DNA of 64,000 nucleotides from JAKOWB01 sp038363005 (lineage in GTDB: Bacteria; Pseudomonadota; Alphaproteobacteria; Kiloniellales; JACOMY01), in the NCBI GenBank assembly GCA_038363005.1, contig JBBQBI010000021.1, forward strand, positions 28,610 through 92,609, given 5' to 3'. Of the stretch, positions 50,387-57,900 are shown piece by piece. How positions within the stretch are numbered: the stretch's first letter is position 1; every line of letters begins with the position of its first letter. The translations under genes were made by a program, and so were the position numbers. The notes under the pieces are model-generated. The model was not told the origin of the DNA, did not search any database, and saw nothing but the letters and a program-made list of their open reading frames with translations.

Positions 50387-52204
50387 ATGCGGCAGCCCTC
50401 GATGATCCAGCAGGCGCGCAGCAGTGACCGGCCGCGGGCCAGCAGCCTAGCGGTCCTGAAGCTGCTGTGGCGCCATCTCAAGCCCTACCGGCGGCAGGCG
50501 CTGGGCGCCGGCGTGGCGCTAGTGGTGGCGGCCAGCGGCGTGCTGGGCCTGGGCTTCGCGCTGCGCCACCTGGTCGACCAGGGCTTCGCCACCGGCGATG
50601 CCGGGCAGCTCGACAACACCGTGCTGGTGCTGCTGGGCGTGGTGGTGCTGCTGGCGGCGGCGACCTTCTGGCGCTTCTCCCTGGTTTCCTGGATCGGCGA
50701 GCGCGTGGTGGCCGACCTGCGGCGCGCCGTCTACGAGCGCGTGGTGCGGCTGTCACCCGCCTTCTTCGAGGTCAACAAGACCGGCGAGATCCTGTCGCGC
50801 CTGACCACCGACACGACCCTGCTGCAGGTGGTGGTGGGGACCTCGGTCTCGCAGGCGCTGCGCAACGCGCTGCTGTTCCTCGGCGGCTCGGTGCTGCTGC
50901 TGGTGACCTCGCCCAAGCTGACCGGCCTGGTCTTCCTGGTGGTGCCCGCCGTGGTCTTGCCGATCCTGGTCTTCGGCCGCCGCGTGCGTCGCCTGTCGCG
51001 CGATTCGCAGGACCGCGTGGCGGATATCGGTAGCCGGGTCGACGAGACGCTGTCGGCGATCCGCACCGTCCAGGCCTTCACCCACGAAGCCTTGGAAAGC
51101 GAGCGCTTCGGCGCCGTCGCCGAGGGTGCTTTCCAGACCGCGGTGCAGCGCATCCGCGCCCGTGCCTGGCTGACCGCGCTGGTGATCCTGCTGGTGTTCG
51201 GCGCCGTCAGCCTGATCCTGTGGACCGGCGGGCACGACGTGGTGGCCGGCCGGCTGTCGGGCGGCGAGCTTTCGGCCTTCGTGTTCTATGCCGTGGTGGT
51301 GGCCAGCGCGGTCGGGGCGCTGTCCGAGGTGATCGGCGACCTGCAGCGCGCGGCCGGCGCCATGGAGCGCCTGGTCGAGTTGCTGGAGACCGAGCCCGAC
51401 ATCAAGGCGCCGGCCGAGCCCACCCTCTTGCCGCTGCCGGCGAAGGGCGCCGTGGCGCTGGAGGCAGTGGACTTCCGCTATCCGGCGCAGGCCGAACGCC
51501 CGACCCTGGCCGGACTGTCGTTTCGCGTCGAGCCCGGCGAGCGGGTCGCGCTGGTCGGCCCCTCGGGCGCCGGCAAGACCACGGTCTTCCAGCTGCTGCT
51601 GCGGTTCTATGACCCGCTGGCCGGGCGGCTGACCTTCGACGGTCTCGACCTGCGCGCGCTCGACCCGCAGGCGCTGCGCGGGCAGATCGGCCTGGTGCCA
51701 CAGGAACCGATGATCTTCTCCGGCACGGCTCTGGAGAACATCCGCTATGGCCGGCCCGAGGCCAGCCTCGAGGCCGTGCGCGCCGCCGCCCGGGCAGCCC
51801 AGGCACTGGAGTTCCTCGAGGCGCTGCCGCAGGGCTTTGACACTTTTTTGGGCGAGCGCGGCGTGCGCCTGTCGGGCGGCCAACGCCAGCGCGTCGCCAT
51901 CGCCCGCGCGCTCTTGAAGAACCCGCCGCTGCTGCTGCTCGACGAGGCCACCTCGGCGCTCGACGCCGAGAGCGAGCGCGCCGTGCAGCTGGCGCTCGAC
52001 GGCCTGATGGCCGGGCGCACCACGCTGGTCATCGCCCATCGCCTGGCCACGGTGCTGAAGGCCGATCGCATCCTGGTGCTCGACCAGGGGCGCCTGGTCG
52101 AACAGGGCACCCACGCCTCGCTGATCCGCCAGGGCGGCCTCTACGCCCGCCTGGCCCAGCTGCAGTTCGACGACGCCAGCGAGGCCGCCAGACTGGCACC
52201 ATGA
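50387..52204 (+). CDS. ABC exporter, fused membrane and ATPase domains (MsbA/BmrA type)
   Basis: About 605 residues. Six membrane helices lie in residues ~20-320, with FFEVNKTGEILSRLTTDTTL and LSAIRTVQAFTHEALESERF typical of type IV exporters. The ATPase follows: Walker A VGPSGAGKTTVFQLLL, signature VRLSGGQRQRVAIARALL, Walker B LLLLDEATSALDAESERAV. It would work as a homodimer exporting lipids or drugs. ATG 50387 is chosen, with ATG 50402 possible. Its TGA overlaps the ATG of arfB, so the two are co-translated. Confidence 0.9.
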   Translation: MRQPSMIQQARSSDRPRASSLAVLKLLWRHLKPYRRQALGAGVALVVAASGVLGLGFALRHLVDQGFATGDAGQLDNTVLVLLGVVVLLAAATFWRFSLVSWIGERVVADLRRAVYERVVRLSPAFFEVNKTGEILSRLTTDTTLLQVVVGTSVSQALRNALLFLGGSVLLLVTSPKLTGLVFLVVPAVVLPILVFGRRVRRLSRDSQDRVADIGSRVDETLSAIRTVQAFTHEALESERFGAVAEGAFQTAVQRIRARAWLTALVILLVFGAVSLILWTGGHDVVAGRLSGGELSAFVFYAVVVASAVGALSEVIGDLQRAAGAMERLVELLETEPDIKAPAEPTLLPLPAKGAVALEAVDFRYPAQAERPTLAGLSFRVEPGERVALVGPSGAGKTTVFQLLLRFYDPLAGRLTFDGLDLRALDPQALRGQIGLVPQEPMIFSGTALENIRYGRPEASLEAVRAAARAAQALEFLEALPQGFDTFLGERGVRLSGGQRQRVAIARALLKNPPLLLLDEATSALDAESERAVQLALDGLMAGRTTLVIAHRLATVLKADRILVLDQGRLVEQGTHASLIRQGGLYARLAQLQFDDASEAARLAP

Positions 52205-52620
52205 TCCGCGTCACCAGCAACATCGAACTGGATGAGCGGGAGCTGGTCGAGCGCTTCGTGCGCGCTTCGGGCCCCGGCGGGCAGAACGTCAACAAGGTGT
52301 CGAGCGCGGTGGAGCTGCGCTTCGACGTGGCGCGCTCGCCCAGCCTGCCGGAGGCGGTGCGCCACCGCTTGGCCAAGCTGGCCGGACGGCGCCTGACGCT
52401 GGACGGTGTGCTGGTGCTCTCCGCCGACCGCTTCCGCACCCAGGAGCGCAACCGCGAGGATGCACGCGAGCGCCTGCTGGCGCTGATCCGCGAGGCCGCC
52501 ATCCCGCCCAAGCCGCGCCGCAAGACGCGACCGACACTGGCGTCGAAGAAGCGCCGCGTCGAAGGCAAGGTGCAGCGCAGCGGCGTGAAGCGGATGCGGC
52601 AGAAGCCGGCGGAGGATTAG
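52201..52620 (+). CDS. arfB: Alternative ribosome-rescue factor ArfB (peptidyl-tRNA hydrolase, YaeJ type)
   Basis: 139 residues. The catalytic loop RASGPGGQNVNKVSSAVELR contains GGQ, which hydrolyses peptidyl-tRNA in stalled ribosomes. The tail after residue 105, rich in Arg and Lys (KPRRKTRPTLASKKRRVEGK), is the part that enters the empty mRNA channel. No codon-recognition domain is present, as expected for ArfB. ATG 52201 overlaps the ABC exporter stop. Confidence 0.93.
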   Translation: MIRVTSNIELDERELVERFVRASGPGGQNVNKVSSAVELRFDVARSPSLPEAVRHRLAKLAGRRLTLDGVLVLSADRFRTQERNREDARERLLALIREAAIPPKPRRKTRPTLASKKRRVEGKVQRSGVKRMRQKPAED

Positions 52621-52624
52621 CTTG

Positions 52625-53002
52625 TTAGCCCTCCCCCCTTGCGGGGGAGGGTTGGGTGGGGGCCTGCGGCTCCCGCATTTCAAGTGCCGCCTCAAGGATT
52701 GCCCGCGCAACGCCGTCCAGGTTCTCCAAGACCTCGTTGTTCCAGAAGCGCAGTACCCGCCAGCCGCGCGCGGCGAGGTAGGCGTCACGGCGAGCATCGC
52801 ACGACGAGTCCTGGTGCTGGCTGCCGTCGACCTCGACGATCAGGCGGTGCGACGGACAGGCGAAGTCAACGATCCAGTAGCCGATGGGCATCTGGCGGCG
52901 AAAGCGAAAGCCTTGGAGCTGCTTGCCGCGCAGAGCGATCCAGAGCTTGCGCTCGGCGTCGGTCATGCTGGCGCGGAGATCGCGGGCGCGGTCGATCGAC
53001 AT
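52625..53002 (-). CDS. DUF559 (restriction-endonuclease-like fold) protein
   Basis: 125 residues. It begins RARDLRASMTDAERKLWIAL and contains RRQMPIGYWIVDFACPSHRL IVEVDGSQH and RVLRFWNNEVLENLDGVARA, a DUF559 domain related to Vsr-type mismatch endonucleases. The D...ExD-like residues (VDF, EVDG) fit a PD-(D/E)XK-like site. The last ~13 residues (APTQPSPARGEG) are translated from a palindromic repeat, and a near-perfect inverted copy of that repeat lies just upstream of the gene. The whole unit looks like a small cassette. Its biological role is unknown. Confidence 0.78.
   Translation of the reverse strand: MSIDRARDLRASMTDAERKLWIALRGKQLQGFRFRRQMPIGYWIVDFACPSHRLIVEVDGSQHQDSSCDARRDAYLAARGWRVLRFWNNEVLENLDGVARAILEAALEMREPQAPTQPSPARGEG
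52627..52664. repeat. Inverted repeat flanking the DUF559 gene, left copy
   Basis: 38 bases. CCCTCCCCC-CTTGC-GGGGGAGGG is itself a hairpin, followed by TTGGGTGGGGGCC. Its reverse complement matches 53031-53069 apart from a single inserted base. It includes the last codons of the DUF559 gene. Confidence 0.8.
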
Positions 53003-53030
53003 GGGGCGACGATAGCAGACGCGTAACCAA

Positions 53031-53069
53031 GGCCCCCACCCAACCCTCCCCCGCAAGGTGGGGAGGGCT
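53031..53069. repeat. Inverted repeat flanking the DUF559 gene, right copy
   Basis: 39 bases, GGCCCCCACCCAACCCTCCC onward, ending CCCGCAAGGTGGGGAGGGCT. It is the inverted partner of 52627-52664 and lies 28 bases upstream of the DUF559 start codon. It also separates that gene from the MotB-like gene ending at 53079. Confidence 0.8.
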
Positions 53070-53078
53070 TAGGACCCT

Positions 53079-54692
53079 CTACCGCTCCGTCAGCTTGATC
53101 TCGATCCGGCGGTTCTGCGCATAGGCCTCGTCGGTGTCGGCGGGGTCGAGCGGTTGGAACTCGGCGTAGCCGGCGGCGACCAGGCGCTCGGGCGGGATGC
53201 CGTCGGCGATCAGCGCGCGCACGACGGACAGCGCGCGGGCCTGCGACAGCTCCCAGTTCGACGCATAGGCGGCGCTCACCACCGGCCGCTTGTCGGTGTG
53301 GCCGTTGACCTGCAGCACCCAGTCGATCTCCGGCGGGATCTGCGGGATCAGCTGTTTCAGCGTCTCGGCCAGCTGGTCGATCTGCGCCCGGCCGCCGTCG
53401 CCCATCACCGCCTGGCCGGAGGCGAAGAGCACCTCCGACTGGAACACGAAGCGGTCGCCGACGATGCGGATGTCCTGGCGGTTGCCCAGCAGCTCGCGCA
53501 GGCGGCCGAAGAACTCCGAGCGGTAGCGCGCCAGCTCCTGCACCTTGGTGGCCAGTGCCTCGTTCAGCCGCGCGCCGAGGTTGGCGATCTCCACCTCCTG
53601 GTCCTGGTTCTTCGCTTCCGAGGCCTCGAGCGCCGTGGCGATGCGCGCCAGCTGCTGGCGCAGCGCCGCCAGCTGCGCGTTCAGCAGCTCGACCTGGCGC
53701 TGTGCCTCCTCGCTGATCACGCTCTGCTCAGCCAGCGCCTGCTGGCCCTGGTTGGCCGACTGCTGCAGGGCCGCCAGCTTGTCCTCCGCCGCCTTGAGCT
53801 GCGCCTGCGCGTCGGCCAGCGCCGCCTGGTTCTGCGCCAGCTGGGCCTGGCTGGCGGAGAGGTTCTGCTGCGTCGCGTCGACCGCCTGCTGCTTGCTTTC
53901 CAGCAGCGCTTGCGCGGTGGCCAGCTTGGTCAGTGCCTCGGCCAGCGCGGTGCGCAGCTTGGCGACCTCGTCCATCGACTCGGCCAGCGCGTTCTCCGTC
54001 TCGCTGGTTTCGCTTTGCGCCGTGGCCAACGCCTGCTGGCCGGCGGTGACGTCCTGCTGGCTGGCACTGAGCGCGATCTGCGCGGCGGCCAGGGCAGACT
54101 GCGTCTCGGCCAGCTTGGCTTCGAGCTGCTTGATCTGCGCCTGCAGGCGGGTGATCTCCTGGTCCTTGTCGCTGGCGGCGCTGGTGGCCGCGGCCAGCGC
54201 GGCGTCGAGCTGCTCCTTCAGCGACTTCAGCACCGCCAGGTCGGCCAGCTGCGCCTCGATGGTTTCCTTGTCGGCGTCGATCGCGCCGTAGGCGTCCTTC
54301 AGCTCCTTCTCGTTGATCACCAGCTTCTGCTCGGCGGTGGCCAGCAGGGCCTCCAGCTCAGCTTTGCTGTCGAGCAGCGCGGCCAGTTGGCCGGTCAGGT
54401 CGTCCTTCGCCTCGTTGGCGCCCTGCAGGTCGGCGGAGAGCTGCGCCATCGAGACCCTGAGGTCCTCGTTGTTCGACTTCTCCAGCGCCAGCAGGTCGGT
54501 GAGCTGGTTGATCTGCTGCGTCAGGCGGGCCAGCGCGGCGTCGCGGCCGGACAGCGCCGACGACAGGAAGAACTGCGCCACCATGAAGACCAGCAGGACG
54601 AAGATCACCACCATCACCAGGGTGGAGAGGGCATCGACGAAGCCTGGCCAATAGTTGGTCGAGCGGCGGGCGCGGCGGCTGTTGGATTGCAT
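53079..54692 (-). CDS. MotB/OmpA-like protein with a long coiled-coil stalk
   Basis: 537 residues. The N-terminus WPGFVDALSTLVMVVIFVLL is one membrane helix preceded by Asp20, the position of the proton-carrying aspartate in MotB, TolR and ExbD. Residues ~55-370 are a long heptad-rich coiled coil dense in Gln, Ala and Leu. The C-terminal ~150 residues form an OmpA-type peptidoglycan-binding domain, with VLQVNGHTDKRPVVSAAYAS and YAEFQPLDPADTDEAYAQNR. The stalk is far longer than in standard MotB. It follows the TolQ/MotA-like gene by 22 bases, so the two very likely form a proton-driven membrane complex that reaches the cell wall. Confidence 0.82.
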   Translation of the reverse strand: MQSNSRRARRSTNYWPGFVDALSTLVMVVIFVLLVFMVAQFFLSSALSGRDAALARLTQQINQLTDLLALEKSNNEDLRVSMAQLSADLQGANEAKDDLTGQLAALLDSKAELEALLATAEQKLVINEKELKDAYGAIDADKETIEAQLADLAVLKSLKEQLDAALAAATSAASDKDQEITRLQAQIKQLEAKLAETQSALAAAQIALSASQQDVTAGQQALATAQSETSETENALAESMDEVAKLRTALAEALTKLATAQALLESKQQAVDATQQNLSASQAQLAQNQAALADAQAQLKAAEDKLAALQQSANQGQQALAEQSVISEEAQRQVELLNAQLAALRQQLARIATALEASEAKNQDQEVEIANLGARLNEALATKVQELARYRSEFFGRLRELLGNRQDIRIVGDRFVFQSEVLFASGQAVMGDGGRAQIDQLAETLKQLIPQIPPEIDWVLQVNGHTDKRPVVSAAYASNWELSQARALSVVRALIADGIPPERLVAAGYAEFQPLDPADTDEAYAQNRRIEIKLTER

Positions 54693-54714
54693 CTGGGGGG
54701 CGGCCCTGCCGGGC

Positions 54715-55854
54715 CTAGCGCTGATCCCCGGCCAGCGCCGCGATGGTGCGTGCCAGCAGGCGGATCTCGTTGCGCATCTCCTGCACGATTTGCGCCCGGC
54801 CGGTCTCCAGATCGTGGGTCAGGCGCTCCAGGTAGAGCGCGGTGTTGCGGATGTTGTGGCGGGTTCCTTCGTCCAGGCCGGCCTGGTTGCCGGCCAGCGT
54901 GGCGCGCAGCTGCTGCGTCGCCTCGGCCAGGCTGGCCATCACCGCCTGCTGCTGCTGGTTCTGCGCCGCCATGGTGCCAAGCCGCTCGTTCAGCAGGTTG
55001 AGGCCGCGCGACATCGAGCCACGCTCGTCGGCGTTCTGCGACATGGTGCGCTGGAGCACGTCGAGGCTGTCGGCGGTCTGCTCCAGCAGCGCCTGGATGT
55101 AGGCCGGCACCGAGCCGTCGCCCTCGCCGCCGCCACCACCGCTGGAGAAACGGGTCAGGCCGGAGAGCCACTCCTCAAGGTCCTGCATGAAGCGATTGTG
55201 CGCTTGGCTCGACTGCAGCTCGAGGAAGCCGACGACCAGCGAGCCGGCAAGGCCGAACAGCGAGGAGGTGAAGGCGGTGCCCATGCCGGCCAGCGGCTTC
55301 TCCAGGTTGCCCTTCAGGGTCTCGAACAGCAGCGAGGCATCGCCGCCGTCGACCTTCAACCCGGCAATGGTCTCGCCCACCGCGCCGACGGTCTGCGACA
55401 GCCCCCAAAAGGTGCCGAGCAGGCCGAGGAAGACCAGCAGCCCGACGATGTAGCGCGACAGGTCGTTGCCTTCGTCGATGCGGTTCTGGATGCCGTCGAG
55501 CAGCGTGCGCATCGAGATGGCGGAGAGCTGCAGCTTGCCGCGCCGTTCGCCCAGCATGGTGGCCATCGGCGCCAGCAGCCGCGGTGGCGGCAGGCTGGCC
55601 AGGCTTTCCGGCCAATAGAGGCGGTCGCGCGTCTCGTGGCGGAAGCGCTCCAGCCAGCGCACCTCCGGCGCCAGCAGCAGCACTTGGCGGATGATGTAGA
55701 GGGCGCCCAGCACGATCACGCCGAGGATCATGCCGTTGAGGAAGGGGCTCTTGAGAAAAGCCTCGACCAAGCCCTGGGCCAGCAGCCCGCAGAGCGCGGC
55801 GACCAGTCCCAGGAACACCAGGATGCGGACCAGGTAGCGCGAGGGCCGCGTCAT
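54715..55854 (-). CDS. MotA/TolQ/ExbB-family proton-channel protein
   Basis: 379 residues. Two N-terminal membrane helices (ILVFLGLVAALCGLLAQGLV and MILGVIVLGALYIIRQVLLL) precede a cytoplasmic loop. The two channel helices follow: IVGLLVFLGLLGTFWGLSQT near residue 137 and GTAFTSSLFGLAGSLVVGFL near residue 185, which match TolQ/ExbB helices 2 and 3. A ~170-residue soluble helical tail, rich in Gln, follows. GGAG six bases before ATG 55854 sets the start; a longer frame upstream overlaps the OmpA gene. It would form the stator ring around the MotB-like protein encoded next. Confidence 0.85.
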   Translation of the reverse strand: MTRPSRYLVRILVFLGLVAALCGLLAQGLVEAFLKSPFLNGMILGVIVLGALYIIRQVLLLAPEVRWLERFRHETRDRLYWPESLASLPPPRLLAPMATMLGERRGKLQLSAISMRTLLDGIQNRIDEGNDLSRYIVGLLVFLGLLGTFWGLSQTVGAVGETIAGLKVDGGDASLLFETLKGNLEKPLAGMGTAFTSSLFGLAGSLVVGFLELQSSQAHNRFMQDLEEWLSGLTRFSSGGGGGEGDGSVPAYIQALLEQTADSLDVLQRTMSQNADERGSMSRGLNLLNERLGTMAAQNQQQQAVMASLAEATQQLRATLAGNQAGLDEGTRHNIRNTALYLERLTHDLETGRAQIVQEMRNEIRLLARTIAALAGDQR

Positions 55855-55888
55855 GCAGTCTCCATCTTGCGGCCGACCGCGCGGGCGA

Positions 55889-57313
55889 TCACTGGTTGAC
55901 CAGCACGATGTCGACGCGGTCGGCGGGTCCGCCGGCGCTGTCGGCACCCTGGGCGCGGACGATGAAGCGCGCCGTGCGGATACCCTGCTCGATCAGATAG
56001 GCGCGCACCGCCAAGGCACGTGACAGCGACAGGCGGCGGGCGGCGGAGTTGGAACCGTCGGCGCTGACCGCGTAGGCCAGCAGCTGCACGCGCAGGCCCT
56101 CGTCGGCCTTGAGCACCTGGGTCAGCGCCTCCAGCTGGCCGACGGCGCTGTTCGACAGCTCCACCGATTCGGGCTGGAACAGCACCTGCAGCTGGCCGCC
56201 GTCGGGCGGCAGCGCGGCGGTCTGCGGCGGCACTGCCGGGGTCGGCGCGGGGGCCGGCGCCTCGGCGGTCTGTGGCGCCGGGGCGGGCGCTGGCTGGGCA
56301 GCCGGTGCTGGTGCTGGCGCCGGGGCAGTGCCGGGCAGTGGCGAGATCACCACGGCGGGCTCTTCCTCGCCGGCCGGGGCGGGGGCCTCGGCCGCCGGCG
56401 CCGGCGAGGGCGTGCCGGGCGCCGGGGAAATCACCACGGGTTCCTCGCTGCCGGCCGGGGCTGGCGCCTCGGCGGCGGGCGCCGGGGCGGGCATCGGCGC
56501 GGGGGCCGGTGCCGGGGTTTCGGCAACGGCCGGGGCCGGTGGCGGCACGCTGGGCGCGGGGGGCGCCGGTGGCGGCGCGGCTTCCGCTGCTGGCGCGGGG
56601 GCTGGGGCAGGGGCCGGCGCGGGCATCGGCGCCGGTGCTTCGGCGACTTGGACCGGCGCTGGGGCGGGGGCGGGGGCCGGTGCGGGGGCCGCCGCGGCTG
56701 GGGCCGGCGCGGGGGCCGCTGTGGACTTGCCGCCGGTCTTGCCGCTGCTCTTGCCGCCGGTGCCACTGCCGCCCGGCGCCATCACAAAGTACTCAGGATC
56801 CAGGCCCGGACGGATCAGCGCCGGCGGCGGCTTGCCGTCGCCGCCGATCATGCCGCCGCTGCTGGTCATGCCGCCACTGGACGTCATGCCACCCTGGCTG
56901 GTCATACCACCACTGGACGAGGTGCCGCCGCCCAGGGAATCGAGCACGCCGTAGTTTACGGTCACGGCATTGCTGGCCATGCCCTTGCCGGCGCCGACCA
57001 CGACGGTGGAGCCGCTGGCCTGGGCACCAGGGTCGTTGTAGAGCGGTGCCGGCTTGCCGGCCGAGGCGACGCCCGGGGCCGCCGCGAGGCATTCCGGCAC
57101 GGCGCGCTGCAGATTGGTTGGCAGATCCATGCAGCGCACGTCGGTGCCGTACATGCGCACGATGGTCTCGGGCGCGGCGCCGGCCGGGCTCTGGCCCAGC
57201 AGCACCGCGGCGGTGGCGAAGAGGGAGGCGCGGAAGGTGCGCGTCCAGGTGCCCCTGGGCGGGGTGCGCAGTGGCGGTGCGGTCGGCGTGCGGTGGCTCG
57301 AATCGTCGCTCAT
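55889..57313 (-). CDS. Pro/Ala-rich OmpA-family envelope protein
   Basis: 474 residues. A signal-type segment (ASLFATAAVLLGQSPAGA) lies after ~28 basic and Pro-rich residues. Then come a domain with IVRMYGTDVRCMDLPTNLQR, a Gly/Ser/Met repeat (GGMTSS units) and about 170 residues of almost pure Pro/Ala. The OmpA-like C-terminal domain contains LQVLFQPESVELSNSAVGQL and SADGSNSAARRLSLSRALAV. The Pro/Ala stretch could be an extended arm across the periplasm. It is the first gene of the three-gene unit with the TolQ-like and MotB-like genes (gaps of 34 and 22 bases). The OmpA part lacks some of the usual peptidoglycan-contact residues I would expect, so wall binding is uncertain. Confidence 0.78.
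   Translation of the reverse strand: MSDDSSHRTPTAPPLRTPPRGTWTRTFRASLFATAAVLLGQSPAGAAPETIVRMYGTDVRCMDLPTNLQRAVPECLAAAPGVASAGKPAPLYNDPGAQASGSTVVVGAGKGMASNAVTVNYGVLDSLGGGTSSSGGMTSQGGMTSSGGMTSSGGMIGGDGKPPPALIRPGLDPEYFVMAPGGSGTGGKSSGKTGGKSTAAPAPAPAAAAPAPAPAPAPAPVQVAEAPAPMPAPAPAPAPAPAAEAAPPPAPPAPSVPPPAPAVAETPAPAPAPMPAPAPAAEAPAPAGSEEPVVISPAPGTPSPAPAAEAPAPAGEEEPAVVISPLPGTAPAPAPAPAAQPAPAPAPQTAEAPAPAPTPAVPPQTAALPPDGGQLQVLFQPESVELSNSAVGQLEALTQVLKADEGLRVQLLAYAVSADGSNSAARRLSLSRALAVRAYLIEQGIRTARFIVRAQGADSAGGPADRVDIVLVNQ
56848..56921 (-). repeat. Tandem 18-base coding repeat (Gly-Gly-Met-Thr-Ser-Ser units)
   Basis: Four consecutive six-residue units of the pattern SSGGMT / SQGGMT / SSGGMT / SSGGMI lie within the OmpA-family protein. 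The DNA copies differ at a few third positions. Such repeats can change copy number by slippage, which would alter linker length. Confidence 0.65.
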
Positions 57314-57439
57314 GCTTCGCCTCTATTTCGGTGGTGGACCGGTCCGCTGTAGCCAGAATGGCCATGCAATGGCCCGAAGTCCAACATCAGGAGTCCAAGA
57401 TTACGCAGGACAATTGCGGCAAACAACCGGATGGCGCGG

Positions 57440-57748
57440 TTAAAAACCGCCGGTCGCTTTGCCACGCTCTACTGCAACACCTGGTGCCGGCGCCGGTTCG
57501 GCTGGCGCACGCCGGACCCCAGGACCCACTGCGGCGGGTTGCCCCCGACGGATCAACGCCGGTGCCGCCGTGTCGAAGCCAAAGCCGATACCCCGGGCAG
57601 CGGCGCCGCCGCCGCCCAGGCGCGTCGTCGCGCCGCCCAGGCGGGCCAGCGCGACGGGATCGTACTCTACCGCCGCCGCGTCGGTCTCGCGCCGGTTGAG
57701 GGGCGCCAGGGGCCGCAGCAGCTCGCCGTTCGACAGGCCAGTCTGCAC
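57440..57748 (-). CDS. Possible small hypothetical protein
   Basis: The minus-strand frame ending in TAA at 57440 is open for over 130 codons. From about 57748 downstream it has the G/C third-base preference of neighbouring genes: GLSNGELLRPLAPLNRRETD then EYDPVALARLGGATTRLGGG. The open frame extends upstream to 57844, but that part has poor codon bias and no Shine-Dalgarno. GTG 57748 is a guess for the start, also without a good Shine-Dalgarno. It could be a real ~102-residue protein, a gene remnant or chance. I do not recognise any family. Confidence 0.3.
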   Translation of the reverse strand: MQTGLSNGELLRPLAPLNRRETDAAAVEYDPVALARLGGATTRLGGGGAAARGIGFGFDTAAPALIRRGQPAAVGPGVRRAPAEPAPAPGVAVERGKATGGF

Positions 57749-57870
57749 ATCTGGGTATGGAGTCACGCTGTGTGGCCGCCGAATCCAAGCGCATGCGCCT
57801 AGCCGATCGACGTCGTTGCTGCATGGTTCGGCGCCACCGTTCAATTCGGGGAGGCCGCGCGCCCAGGCCG

Positions 57871-57889
57871 CCCGCCGGAACCCGGCGGG
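57871..57889 (-). terminator. GC hairpin downstream of suhB, possible terminator
   Basis: CCCGCCGG-AAC-CCGGCGGG gives an eight-base-pair stem 11 bases past the suhB-like stop. No T tract follows, so termination may be Rho-assisted or weak. Confidence 0.4.
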
Positions 57890-57900
57890 TGCAGAGATAG

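Larger units (their letters stand above)
57314..57900. other. 587-base gap with no confident gene
   Basis: The region upstream of the OmpA-family gene contains no recognisable RNA gene or repeat family member. Its far end carries a GC hairpin near suhB. The middle has strong coding-like codon bias in one minus-strand frame (see 57440-57748). The stretch 57314-57439 probably holds the promoter of the three-gene envelope unit, but no -35/-10 pair could be named. Confidence 0.5.

Noticed and set aside
52621..53070. Toxin-antitoxin or insertion sequence around DUF559.
   Set aside because: There is no transposase, no partner antitoxin frame, and no target-site duplication that I could find.
56218..56723. 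Possible CRISPR or tandem-repeat array.
   Set aside because: The repetitive DNA simply encodes Pro/Ala dipeptides in the OmpA-family protein; no spacer/repeat structure.
53079..57313. A Zorya anti-phage system (ZorA/ZorB-like pair).
   Set aside because: MotA/MotB-like proteins fit superficially, but no ZorC/ZorD helicase or ZorE nuclease gene is adjacent. The long coiled coil is here in the MotB-like partner, not in the channel protein's tail as in ZorA.
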